A stretch of DNA of 64,000 bases from the NCBI RefSeq assembly GCF_001718795.1, contig NZ_CP013437.1, positions 744,001-808,000 of the forward strand, given 5' to 3'. The notes below the pieces were generated by a model that worked only from the letters and a program-made list of their open reading frames with translations, searched no databases and was not told the DNA's origin. The position numbers and the translations under genes were made by a program. This stretch comes from Burkholderia latens. Its GTDB lineage: Bacteria; Pseudomonadota; Gammaproteobacteria; Burkholderiales; Burkholderiaceae. Positions within the stretch are counted from its first letter, which is position 1. Each line of letters starts with the position of its first letter. This document shows positions 1-8,354 of the stretch, one piece after another.

Positions 1-282
1 CTCGCCGCGCAGCGGATCCACTGCGAAGAAGCCGAAATCAGCGCGCTCGTCGGTCAGCGCCTGCACGGATTTGCCGGCCGCATCGAACACCACGAGTTCG
101 AGCTCGGACGACAACCGCTCGGCGAACGCACGCGCCAGGTCGATCGACACGCCGAATGGCTCGCCGGTTGCAGCGTCGCGATTCGCGAGGATCGGGTTGC
201 CGAGGTTGATCGACGCGCGCAGCTTGCCGGTCGGCGTGAATGCGGAGAGGACGGAAGGATCGATGGGCATGGAGACACTCAT
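1..282 (-). CDS. Periplasmic-type solute-binding protein, C-terminus cut by window edge
   Basis: The first 94 residues of a leftward gene are visible. They read as the start of a family 3 (amino-acid type) solute-binding domain: SINLGNPILANRD, then PFGVSIDLARAFAERL, then DFGFFAVDP, which is the usual order of the first lobe. Possible starts are ATG at 282 (MSVSMPID) or ATG at 270 (MPIDPS); neither has a strong ribosome binding site. No signal peptide is visible, so it may be a cytoplasmic or mis-started member of the family. Ligand and transporter partners lie outside the window. The family call is an inference from one lobe only. Confidence 0.6.
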   Translation of the reverse strand, partial: MSVSMPIDPSVLSAFTPTGKLRASINLGNPILANRDAATGEPFGVSIDLARAFAERLSSELELVVFDAAGKSVQALTDERADFGFFAVDPLRGE

Positions 283-438
283 GAAGATCGAATGCGCCGG
301 TGCGCTCGGCACGCGGCGGCCGAGGTTTCATGCGGAGATGCGAGCGGACGTTTTCGGTGCTCGCCGAAAGGAAATCGCAAGCACCGCCGGACGTGACCGG
401 CGGTAGTGCGCCCGGATATCGGTTCGTCTCCGCTGCGA

Positions 439-732
439 TTACTTTACTGCGACTTCCGTGTGCACGACCTGCGGCGGGCTTTTGAAGAACGGCCCGGCCA
501 GCTGCCGCCACGCCTGGAAGTCTTCCGATTGCCGGAAATGCACGATGTGGTCGTCGACGGTGTCCCACTTGACGACGAGCAGGTAGCCGCCGCTGCGCTC
601 GATCACGCGGTGCAGTTCGGCGCCGCCGCAGCCGCGCGCACGGGCAAAGAGCGGGAGCGCCTGACGAACCGCTGCTTCGAACGGCTCGGCCTGCGACGGA
701 TCGATTTCGAGCGATGCCATTTCCAGAATCAT
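439..732 (-). CDS. Antibiotic biosynthesis monooxygenase (ABM) domain protein, 97 aa
   Basis: A small single-domain protein of the dimeric alpha+beta barrel ABM family. These proteins act as cofactor-free monooxygenases or haem-binding proteins in the cytoplasm. Family-like features are the N-terminal strand (ILEMASLEID), the helix starting PFEAAVRQALPLF, the GCGGAELH strand and the segment VVKWDTVDDHIVHFRQSEDFQAWR. The length of 97 residues is normal for the family. The ATG at 732 is chosen because the domain starts there and GGGAA lies just upstream; the open frame extends further to 894 but without domain content. It stands alone, and its substrate is unknown. Confidence 0.75.
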   Translation of the reverse strand: MILEMASLEIDPSQAEPFEAAVRQALPLFARARGCGGAELHRVIERSGGYLLVVKWDTVDDHIVHFRQSEDFQAWRQLAGPFFKSPPQVVHTEVAVK

Positions 733-970
733 GGATGCTATTCCCGGGGTGTGAATGATGCGGACTGTTCGCGATGCGACGCGCGCATCGGTCGGCGTCT
801 CGCCACGATACCGGAAGTCGGGATCGCGCGCCCGCGAGACCGGTTCCAGCGATGCCGCTGCCGTCACGCGAGCCGTCCGCCAACTCGTGCGCATTCGCGT
901 TTTCCCCTATGTGGAATGACGCCGCGCAGGCCGATGTCACAGAGGCGGCGATAACAATCCGAGGCCAGCC

Positions 971-2383
971 ATGACGATATCCGCGACAAACGGAACAAAC
1001 GACACACCGCCGGCAACCATCGCCGAAGCCGCACCCGATTACGCCGTCGCGCCAGCGACGGTCCTGCTGGTCGACGACGAACCGGCCGTGTTGTCCGCGC
1101 TCAAGCGGGTGCTGCGGCCCGCGCGTTACGACGTCGTCACCGCCGAAAGCGGCGAAGCCGCGCTCGAACTGCTTGCATCGAAGGAAGTCGACCTGATCGT
1201 GTCCGACATGCGCATGCCGAACATGAGCGGCGCCGCGTTTCTTTCCCGCGTGCGTGCGCTGTACCCGGACACGATGCGGATCCTTCTGACCGGCTATTCG
1301 GACATCGCGTCGATCGTCGAAGCCGTCAACGACGGCGGCGTGTATCGCTACCTGAACAAGCCGTGGGACGACCACGACCTGCTGATGACGCTCGAGCAGG
1401 CGCTCGAACAGCGGCGCTTGCGCGGTGAAGCCGCCCGGCTCGCCGCGTTGACGGAAGCGCAGAACGAAACGCTGCGCCGTTTCAACACCGAACTCGAAAC
1501 GCAGGTGCGCGCGCGCACGGACGAGCTCGGGCAAACCGTGATGTTCCTCGAGGCGGCGCAGCACGACCTGAAAAGCAGTTTCACCGCGATGGTTCAGGTC
1601 TGCGCGAGCATGATCGAAATGCGCTGCGGATCCGCAAGCGGTCATGCGATGCGCGTCGGCGAAATCGCGCGCCAGCTCGCGCTGGCGGCCGGGATGAGCA
1701 CGCTGCACGCGCAGGACGTCTATTACGCGGGGCTGCTGCATGGAATCGGCAAGCTGTCGCTGCCGGACGAACTGCTGCACAAGCCGCTCGTCAAGATGAC
1801 GACGGACGAACACAGCCTGTTCCAGCAGCATCCGCTGCGTGCGCAGATGGTGCTCACGCCGGTCGCGCAACTGCACAAGGTCGCGTCGATCGTGCTGCAC
1901 CAGTACGAGCGGTTCAACGGCCGCGGCACGCCGGACGGGCTCGCGGGCGACGCGATTCCGCTCGGCTCGCGGATCGTCGCGATCGCGCGCGACTTCGAGG
2001 GGCTGCGCAACGGCGAGATCGGTGCGCCGCATTCGGTCGAGCAGGCGATCGACGTGCTGCGTTCGCAGGCCGGCGTGCGCTACGACCCGGTGCTCGTCGC
2101 GTGCTTCGTCGAACTGATGCGCAACCCGGCGCGCGTCGGCATCGCCGCATCCGTCGCGGAGATACGGTCCGCGCAACTGCGCGAAGGGATGCAGCTTGCC
2201 GACGATCTGCGCACGCATCGCGGCGTCCTGCTGATGACGAAGGGCAGCGTGATGTCGGCGCATCAGATCGAACTCGTACGTCGCTTCGAGGCGCGTGAAG
2301 GGACGCCGTTCGACATTCTCGTGCTGACCGGTGCGGCTGCGGCGGCGCAGGCTCACGCACCGTCCGGCGCTTCGCCCGGCTGA
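971..2383 (+). CDS. Response regulator with degenerate HD-GYP output domain
   Basis: A 470-residue two-domain protein. Residues about 30-150 form a receiver domain with acidic pair D35-D36, phospho-acceptor D79 (VSDMRMP), T107 and K130 (LNKPWD). A short coiled linker is followed by an HD-type domain from about residue 195. HD-GYP proteins hydrolyse cyclic di-GMP, but here the signature HD reads H257-G258 (LLHGIGK) and the GYP motif reads GRGTPDG (about 317-323). The catalytic metal site is therefore probably incomplete and the protein may be a sensor or scaffold. It lies directly before an MHYT histidine kinase on the same strand, its likely partner. Confidence 0.82.
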   Translation: MTISATNGTNDTPPATIAEAAPDYAVAPATVLLVDDEPAVLSALKRVLRPARYDVVTAESGEAALELLASKEVDLIVSDMRMPNMSGAAFLSRVRALYPDTMRILLTGYSDIASIVEAVNDGGVYRYLNKPWDDHDLLMTLEQALEQRRLRGEAARLAALTEAQNETLRRFNTELETQVRARTDELGQTVMFLEAAQHDLKSSFTAMVQVCASMIEMRCGSASGHAMRVGEIARQLALAAGMSTLHAQDVYYAGLLHGIGKLSLPDELLHKPLVKMTTDEHSLFQQHPLRAQMVLTPVAQLHKVASIVLHQYERFNGRGTPDGLAGDAIPLGSRIVAIARDFEGLRNGEIGAPHSVEQAIDVLRSQAGVRYDPVLVACFVELMRNPARVGIAASVAEIRSAQLREGMQLADDLRTHRGVLLMTKGSVMSAHQIELVRRFEAREGTPFDILVLTGAAAAAQAHAPSGASPG

Positions 2384-2459
2384 CGTCGCGCCGCGCGGCC
2401 GTTGCATCCGACCGACGACCCGCAGTCGCAACGCGTTCATCTCGACCGGGCGCCCGATC

Positions 2460-4232
2460 ATGCATGGCACGTACAACCCGCCGCTCGTCCTGCTGTCGCT
2501 CGTCATCGCGACGCTGGCCTCCTATACCGCACTCGATCTGGCTGCGTTCATTTCGCTGCTCGACAATCCGCGGCTCAAGCGCGCGTGGCTCGCCGGCGGC
2601 GCGGCCGCGATGGGCACCGGGATCTGGTCGATGCACTTCGTCGGGATGCTGGCGCTGTCGCTGCCGGTGCCGCTCGGCTACGCGCTGCCGGATACCGGCG
2701 CTTCGCTGGCGATCGCGGTGCTCGTGTCGTACTTTGCATTGAACGTCGTCACGCGTGCGCGCCTGAACGGCGGGCGGCTGCTGGGCGGCGGCGCGCTGAT
2801 GGGCGCGGGGATCGTCGGGATGCATTACACCGGAATGGCCGCGATGCGCATGGAGCCCGGTATTCGCTACGATCCCTTGCTGTTCGCCGCATCGATCGGC
2901 GTGGCGGTGATCGCGTCGACCGCCGCGCTATGGATGGCCCAGGCGTTGCGCGCGCAACAGGCGCGGCATGCGACCGCGCAGCGCGTCGGTGCGGCGCTCG
3001 TCATGGGGATCGCGATCACGGGCATGCACTATACGGCGATGGCCGCCGCGCATTTCGCGCCGGATGCGCGATGCTCAGCCGCAAACGGGATCGATGCGCC
3101 GTGGCTCGCGACGACGATCGCGCTGTTTACGACCGCGACGCTGATCGTCACGCTGCTCGTGAGCCGCTTCGATGCGCGCACGACGTTTCTGCGCGGAATG
3201 ACGGACACGCTGGAACGGCTCGTGCGGTTGCGGACCGCGGAACTGGAAACGGCGTTGCGGCGCTACGAGCAGACGACCGCGATGCTGCAGCGCACGCGCG
3301 AGAACATGGCGACCGAGATCGACGAACGCCGGGCGGCGCAGGCCCGGCTCGAACAGGAGAAGGACGAGCAGCGGCGCCTGCTGCGTGAGCTCGAGGAAAC
3401 GCACGTCCAGTTGCTGCAATCGGAAAAACTCGCGTCGATCGGCCAGCTCGCAGCCGGCGTCGCGCACGAGATCAACAATCCGATCGGCTTCATCAGCGCG
3501 AATCTCAACACGTTGAGGACGTGGGTGCGAACGCTGCTGGACGTGATCGCCGCGCACGAGGCGGCAATGCCGCAGCTCGAACCGCGGACGCGCGACACGC
3601 TGGCGGCGATGCACGGCGCGGCCGATCTCGACTACGTGCGAGACGAGATCGTGACGCTGATCGACGAATCGATCGATGGTGCGTTACGCGTGCGGCGCAT
3701 CGTGCAGGATCTGCGCGATTTCTCGCGGCCGGGCAGTGGCGAGTGGAGCGTCGTCGACGTGCATGCGGGGCTCGAGAGCACGCTGAACGTCGTGCACAAC
3801 GAGCTGAAGTACAAGGCCGACATCGTGCGCGAATACGGCGACGTGCCGCACGTCGAATGTCTTCCGTCGCAACTGAACCAGGTGTTCATGAATCTGCTCG
3901 TCAATGCGGCGCACGCGATTCCGGCGCGCGGCGTAATCACGATCCGCACGTCGAGCGACGGCGATCAGGTGTCGATCGCGATCAGCGACACCGGAACCGG
4001 GATGACGCCCGACATCGTGCGGCGCATCTTCGATCCGTTCTTCACGACGAAGCCCGTCGGGCAGGGCACGGGCCTGGGGTTGTCGGTGTCGCACGGCATC
4101 GTCGAGCGCCATCGCGGCACGATCGACGTGACGAGCGAGCCGGGGCGCGGCACGACGTTCTGCGTCCGGTTGCCGATCCGGCGCGCGGCAGGCAGCGCCG
4201 ACGACGCGACGGCGGTCGCGCAGCGGGCATGA
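2460..4232 (+). CDS. MHYT-domain membrane sensor histidine kinase
   Basis: A 590-residue sensor kinase. The N-terminal roughly 250 residues form a seven-helix MHYT domain with the three repeated motifs MHFVGM, MHYTGM and MHYTAM. The MHYT domain is proposed to bind copper and sense O2, CO or NO. A coiled coil leads to the dimerisation box with H336 (GVAHEINNP), then N, G1 (SDTGTGM), F (DPFFTTK) and G2 (GTGLGLS) boxes of the ATPase. The ATG at 2460 is chosen because MHYT homologues start close to the first membrane helix; the open frame begins earlier and overlaps the previous gene. It probably phosphorylates the adjacent REC/HD-GYP-like regulator, which is inference from gene order. Confidence 0.85.
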   Translation: MHGTYNPPLVLLSLVIATLASYTALDLAAFISLLDNPRLKRAWLAGGAAAMGTGIWSMHFVGMLALSLPVPLGYALPDTGASLAIAVLVSYFALNVVTRARLNGGRLLGGGALMGAGIVGMHYTGMAAMRMEPGIRYDPLLFAASIGVAVIASTAALWMAQALRAQQARHATAQRVGAALVMGIAITGMHYTAMAAAHFAPDARCSAANGIDAPWLATTIALFTTATLIVTLLVSRFDARTTFLRGMTDTLERLVRLRTAELETALRRYEQTTAMLQRTRENMATEIDERRAAQARLEQEKDEQRRLLRELEETHVQLLQSEKLASIGQLAAGVAHEINNPIGFISANLNTLRTWVRTLLDVIAAHEAAMPQLEPRTRDTLAAMHGAADLDYVRDEIVTLIDESIDGALRVRRIVQDLRDFSRPGSGEWSVVDVHAGLESTLNVVHNELKYKADIVREYGDVPHVECLPSQLNQVFMNLLVNAAHAIPARGVITIRTSSDGDQVSIAISDTGTGMTPDIVRRIFDPFFTTKPVGQGTGLGLSVSHGIVERHRGTIDVTSEPGRGTTFCVRLPIRRAAGSADDATAVAQRA

Positions 4233-4268
4233 ACGCGCGGGGCGCGATGCGCGCAACGGACGCGTTCG

Positions 4269-5372
4269 TCACGTCGCGCGCTTGCGCCGCCGCCTGCGGA
4301 AGAAATTCCAGAACATCGCGGTCGCGTCCGGTCCCGTTGCCGAGTGGAACGCTTCGCTTGGATCGCCGCCGCTCCACGCGTGCGCGAGCCGGCGAACGAC
4401 GCATACCCTGACGATCAGCCGGCCGCCGCGCAGATAGTCCGTATAGTCGGCACCGTCCTGCGCATAAGCGAGTCGTTCGCCGACGCGCAGTGCGCCGTGT
4501 TCGTCGATGAGCCGATTGATCCGGGCGAATGCGATGCCGAGCTGTTGTGCGTTCCGTTCGTCGACGACCGTATCGAGGCCACCATGCACGACGAGCGCGG
4601 GCATGCCCGGATAAGTGCGGACGTCGACGCACGCGTCCACGACGCGGATCGGATCGTCGCGCAGGCCGCGCCGCATCACGCTCATCGCGGCCATCGTCGA
4701 CAACGGCGGCGCGATGGCCGGCCCGGAATGCAGGCCGACCGCCGCGAACAGTTCGGGATGGGCGACGGCGAGCTGCGCGGCCAGCCCGGCGCCGGCCGAC
4801 ATCCCGGCCAGATAGATCCGATCGCGATCGAACCCGCGCTCGTGCACGAGCGCGTCGATCAGCGACGCGACCGCCGGGGCTTCCGACTGCGACGCGTCGC
4901 CATGCCAGTTCCAGCAGCGATGCGAATGCGCGGTCTTTGCCTGTTCCGGAAACAGTACCGCGAAGCCGGCACGGTCGGCGATGCGACAGATGCGCGTGCC
5001 CGCCGCGAACGACTCGGCGGTCTGCTTGCAGCCATGCAGCATCACGACGACGGGCATGGCCGCGATGGCGGCCGGCGTCGCGGGCAGATACAGCGCGTAG
5101 GCGAGATGGTTCACGAAGCGGCCGGCGGTCGGCCGCGCGGAGTGGAACGAGCGTAGCCACGTGCCTGCGGGCTGGCGCGGCGACGGGCGGGCAGCGTGGG
5201 CCGCGCGGGCGGGGCGCGGAGGTGCGGCCGGCTTGCGGCGCGCGGGCGGCGCAGCCGCGAGGCGCTTGGCTGCCGCGCCGGGTTTGGACGACCGCCTTTT
5301 CGGCCGCGGACTCGTCGCGGCGGACAACAGGTCGAGCGGCCTCAGCCATAGGCTGGTTTTTTTCCTGGGCAT
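4269..5372 (-). CDS. PHB depolymerase-family esterase
   Basis: A 367-residue alpha/beta hydrolase of the esterase-PHB-depolymerase family. An Ala/Pro/Arg-rich N-terminal tail of about 70 residues precedes the catalytic domain. The oxyanion strand reads MLHGCKQ (about 111-117), the nucleophile box GMSAG carries S192, and a downstream VVHGGLDTVVD segment and LAHAWSGG supply the likely Asp and His. The CWNWH motif is typical of the family. No lipoprotein signal is evident. It may cleave short polyhydroxybutyrate or other esters; the exact substrate is not visible. It is convergent with the MHYT kinase gene and followed on the leader side by 272 bp without a gene. Confidence 0.82.
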   Translation of the reverse strand: MPRKKTSLWLRPLDLLSAATSPRPKRRSSKPGAAAKRLAAAPPARRKPAAPPRPARAAHAARPSPRQPAGTWLRSFHSARPTAGRFVNHLAYALYLPATPAAIAAMPVVVMLHGCKQTAESFAAGTRICRIADRAGFAVLFPEQAKTAHSHRCWNWHGDASQSEAPAVASLIDALVHERGFDRDRIYLAGMSAGAGLAAQLAVAHPELFAAVGLHSGPAIAPPLSTMAAMSVMRRGLRDDPIRVVDACVDVRTYPGMPALVVHGGLDTVVDERNAQQLGIAFARINRLIDEHGALRVGERLAYAQDGADYTDYLRGGRLIVRVCVVRRLAHAWSGGDPSEAFHSATGPDATAMFWNFFRRRRRKRAT

Positions 5373-5644
5373 GGACGAATCTCGTGCTGGTGCTCGTGTA
5401 ACCGCATACGACGAGCCGCCGTCGGGTGGTGTCGAATCGGGGTGGAGCAGGATCCGTGCTCGGGGTGCGTCGGCGCCGGGGCGATCACGCTTCGCCGGCA
5501 CGGGCAGACGGCCGGTTGGATCGCGCGACGTGTCGCCTCTGCCGCAGCGTCGTGATACGGGCCGGCCTCGCATCATGCTAGCGGATATCGCGTGCGGGCG
5601 CGAAGCGGCTCGTCGCGCGAACGCGCAAGCGAGTGGCGCGGAGG

Positions 5645-6874
5645 TTATGTTGACTGGCGCCGCGATACCGCATGCCGGTGCACTGTGACGGCAAGCAAGG
5701 CCGCCATCGCGACCGGTGCCAGATGAAAACGTAGAGGGAAAACGCCGGTGCAGCACGCTTGCACGGGCATTAGCCATGCGACGCCGACGATCGCGCGATC
5801 GACGCGGGACAACGGGCTGTGGGTCGAATCGTGCGCGAGCAGCGCAATCGGGAGTCCGAGCCACGCCAGATCGTAGCTCATCATGTATGGCTGCATAAGC
5901 AGACTGGCCACCGACAACGCGGCTGTGCGCAATTCGAAACGTGCGCGGCGGGCCCACAAATACAACGCCGACAATACCGCCGGAACGGCGACGAGCATAT
6001 GACACGCGTACGCGCCGACAACCGGAAGGCCCGCCATTCTGGCCGCGGCAAACACGGTCGGCATGCCCGCCCAATGATCATTCCCGTTCAGCAGCAGCGA
6101 ACGGTTGAGTGTCGGCACGTATGACACATAGGTGCGCCACGCGTCGACGCCGAGCACCGCAGCGGTGCATGCCGCGAATGCGATGAACAGGACGGCCGAC
6201 GCGAACAGCCCCCTCCAGTAGCGTCCGCACAGCAGCGCGAGCGGAAACAGCACGCCGAACTGGGGTTTGATCGCCAGGAACGCAATGCATGCGCCAGCGC
6301 GCAGCGGCGCCGTCTCCAGCAACGCAAGGGCGGCACCGGCCGCCGCTGCGGTGAGGAGCGAATTTTGACCGGCGTAAGCGGCAAGTGCGACGCCCGGAAA
6401 AGCGGCAACGACCAAAAGTGCGGACCGGTCGATGCCACGGCATAGACGGGCAATGACGGCGCTGTATGCGCTCAGGCCAAGGACCGTGAATAGCGCAACG
6501 GCGCCGTCGAACTTCAATGCGCCGAACGGGAGCAGGGCCAGCAGGAATGTCGGCGGGTAGGGAAACGGTGCATACGCTGCCATCGGCCTGACCTGCGCTT
6601 CGACGGTATTCATCCACTCGGCCGAGAATACCGCTGGTGCGCCATGTTCGATTGCGACCCGGGCCGCTGCCCAAAAAATGCCGAAATCGATTCCGACCAT
6701 TGGCGCAGTCCGGTCGTTCAGTATGTAGTATTTGACGCACCAGATCGCGAGCACGGCAATTTGTGTCGCGAGCGCCGCACCGGCATAGAGCGGCACGCGG
6801 CCGACACGCTCGCGACGGTTGTCCCATGTGCTCACGATCCGTTTCCCGCTCAGCTGCGCCCTACTCGAGCGCAC
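5645..6874 (-). CDS. GT87-family membrane glycosyltransferase (copy 1)
   Basis: A 409-residue polytopic inner-membrane protein of the GT87/DUF2029 family, which uses polyprenyl-phosphate sugars as donors. The family pattern is visible: an early loop with GIDFGIFWAAA, then PFPYPPTF, GQNS, AIKPQFG and a later PYMMSYDL. The start is a GTG at 6874, 13 bp after gtrA, preceded by AAGAG; a second GTG at 6835 is possible. It is the last gene of the leftward gtr operon. The arrangement suggests it transfers a lipid-linked sugar made with GtrB and flipped by GtrA onto an outer glycan. The acceptor is unknown. Confidence 0.78.
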   Translation of the reverse strand: MRSSRAQLSGKRIVSTWDNRRERVGRVPLYAGAALATQIAVLAIWCVKYYILNDRTAPMVGIDFGIFWAAARVAIEHGAPAVFSAEWMNTVEAQVRPMAAYAPFPYPPTFLLALLPFGALKFDGAVALFTVLGLSAYSAVIARLCRGIDRSALLVVAAFPGVALAAYAGQNSLLTAAAAGAALALLETAPLRAGACIAFLAIKPQFGVLFPLALLCGRYWRGLFASAVLFIAFAACTAAVLGVDAWRTYVSYVPTLNRSLLLNGNDHWAGMPTVFAAARMAGLPVVGAYACHMLVAVPAVLSALYLWARRARFELRTAALSVASLLMQPYMMSYDLAWLGLPIALLAHDSTHSPLSRVDRAIVGVAWLMPVQACCTGVFPLRFHLAPVAMAALLAVTVHRHAVSRRQST

Positions 6875-6887
6875 GTACTTCGGCTCT

Positions 6888-7271
6888 TTACCGATACGTC
6901 CACAACCGGTGCATCAGGAACGTCGTCGGCGGAATCAGCAGCGCGATCGCGACGATGCTCCAGCCGCGCGGCACGTCGAGCAGTTCCGCAGTTCGTGCGA
7001 GCAGCATCGTCTCGGTGAAACCGGCTGCGGCGACGGCCAGAAAACGCAGCAGGTTGCGCGATTGTACGGATGACGAAAAACTCCACAGCGTATTCGCGAG
7101 ATACGAGAACACGGTTGCGCAGATGAACGCGACGGCATTCGCGGCAACCTGTGTCGCATCGAACAGCGCATACATTGCGCACGCGATCAACGCGTGCAGT
7201 GCGGTCGAGCACAGCCCCGACAGGCCGAAGCGGACCAGTCGCACGCGTTCGGCGTAGAGCAGCGCGAACAT
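6888..7271 (-). CDS. gtrA: GtrA-family membrane protein
   Basis: A 127-residue inner-membrane protein with four predicted helices of the GtrA/DPMS3 family, thought to flip polyprenyl-phosphate glucose or related sugars across the inner membrane. The typical N-terminal FLxVGxxxT-like helix (VRFGLSGLCSTALHALI), a middle FLxNxxWSF-like motif (SYLANTLWSF) and the C-terminal FxxxRLWTY signature (FLMHRLWTY) are present. The ATG at 7271 follows GGGGAAGAG at good spacing. It lies 15 bp after gtrB and 13 bp before a GT87 gene, the standard three-part gtr arrangement. Confidence 0.88.
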   Translation of the reverse strand: MFALLYAERVRLVRFGLSGLCSTALHALIACAMYALFDATQVAANAVAFICATVFSYLANTLWSFSSSVQSRNLLRFLAVAAAGFTETMLLARTAELLDVPRGWSIVAIALLIPPTTFLMHRLWTYR

Positions 7272-7286
7272 CGTCTCTTCCCCGGC

Positions 7287-8330
7287 TCAGCGCGCGCCGA
7301 CCCGCACGCGGGCAGGCTGTACGCGGCGGCGCGCGATCGTGCGCCGCGCATCGCGCGCGACCGGCAACTCGACGACCTTCGCATGCGACTGATAGCGGCG
7401 GCGAATCAGATAGACCGGACGTTGCTTCGATTCGTCGTAGATGCGGCCGATGTACTCGCCGACTACGCCGATGCCGATGAGCTCGATGCCGCCGATGAAC
7501 AGCACGACCGACAGGAGCGACGAGTAGCCAAGCACCGGATTGCCGAACACCAGCGTGCGGCCGACGATGAACGCGCCGTACAGGAATGCGAGCGCGGCGA
7601 TGCCGAGGCCGATGTAGGTCCAGCTGCGCAGCGGCACGGTGCTGAAACTCGTGATGCCTTCGAGCGCGAAATTCCACAGCTTCCAGCCGGAGAATTTCGA
7701 GTGCCCGGCGCTGCGCGGGTCGCGCTGATACTCGACGATCACGGTCCGGTAGCCGACCCACGCGAACAGCCCTTTCATGAAGCGATGCCGTTCGGGCAGG
7801 CTGCGCAACGCGTTGACGACCTTGCGGTCCATCAGCCGGAAGTCGCCGACGTTTTCCGGCAGCTTTACGTCCGACAGCACGTTGTGCACGCGATAGTAAA
7901 TCGCGGCCGCGGTGCGCTTCGCGAATGAATCGCACGCGCGGCTGCTGCGTTTCGCGGCGACGACTTCCGCGCCGTCGCGCCAGTGTTCGAGCATGACCGG
8001 GATCAGGCTCGGCGGGTCCTGCAGGTCTGCATCGAGCGGGATCACCGCGTCGCCGGCGGCTTCGTCGAGGCCGGCGGTCAGCGCGGCCTCCTTGCCGAAG
8101 TTGCGGGTGAGATCGATCACGCGTACGCGGCGATCGGCCATGCTGACGCGGACGAGCCGCTCCAGCGTGTCGTCTCGGCTGCCGTCGTTGACGCAGACGA
8201 TCTCGAAACGGATCGCATCGAGGCCGGACATCAGCGGAATCACGACGTCGAAGAAGTGCTCGACGGCCTCGCCTTCGTTGTAGAACGGCACGACCAGCGA
8301 GACGAGCGGTGTGTAGAGCGATTCACGCAT
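7287..8330 (-). CDS. gtrB: GtrB-like polyprenyl-phosphate glycosyltransferase
   Basis: A 347-residue family 2 glycosyltransferase of the GtrB/DPM1-like type, which transfers a sugar from a nucleotide donor to undecaprenyl phosphate at the cytoplasmic face. The fold begins with SLVVPFYNEGEAV, then NDGSRDDT, and the metal-binding DADLQDP motif. NVGDFRLMDRKV follows, and two membrane helices occupy about residues 230-300. An Arg-rich cytoplasmic tail closes the protein. The start at 8330 is preferred over 8351 because AGGGGAT lies upstream at proper distance. It shares the operon with gtrA and three GT87 genes. Confidence 0.88.
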   Translation of the reverse strand: MRESLYTPLVSLVVPFYNEGEAVEHFFDVVIPLMSGLDAIRFEIVCVNDGSRDDTLERLVRVSMADRRVRVIDLTRNFGKEAALTAGLDEAAGDAVIPLDADLQDPPSLIPVMLEHWRDGAEVVAAKRSSRACDSFAKRTAAAIYYRVHNVLSDVKLPENVGDFRLMDRKVVNALRSLPERHRFMKGLFAWVGYRTVIVEYQRDPRSAGHSKFSGWKLWNFALEGITSFSTVPLRSWTYIGLGIAALAFLYGAFIVGRTLVFGNPVLGYSSLLSVVLFIGGIELIGIGVVGEYIGRIYDESKQRPVYLIRRRYQSHAKVVELPVARDARRTIARRRVQPARVRVGAR

Positions 8331-8354
8331 GATGGGATCCCCTGTAATCATGTA

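Noticed and set aside
38..2506. An 822-codon open frame on the minus strand
   Set aside because: It runs through several real genes on both strands, is rich in Arg and His without domains, and is a GC-bias shadow.
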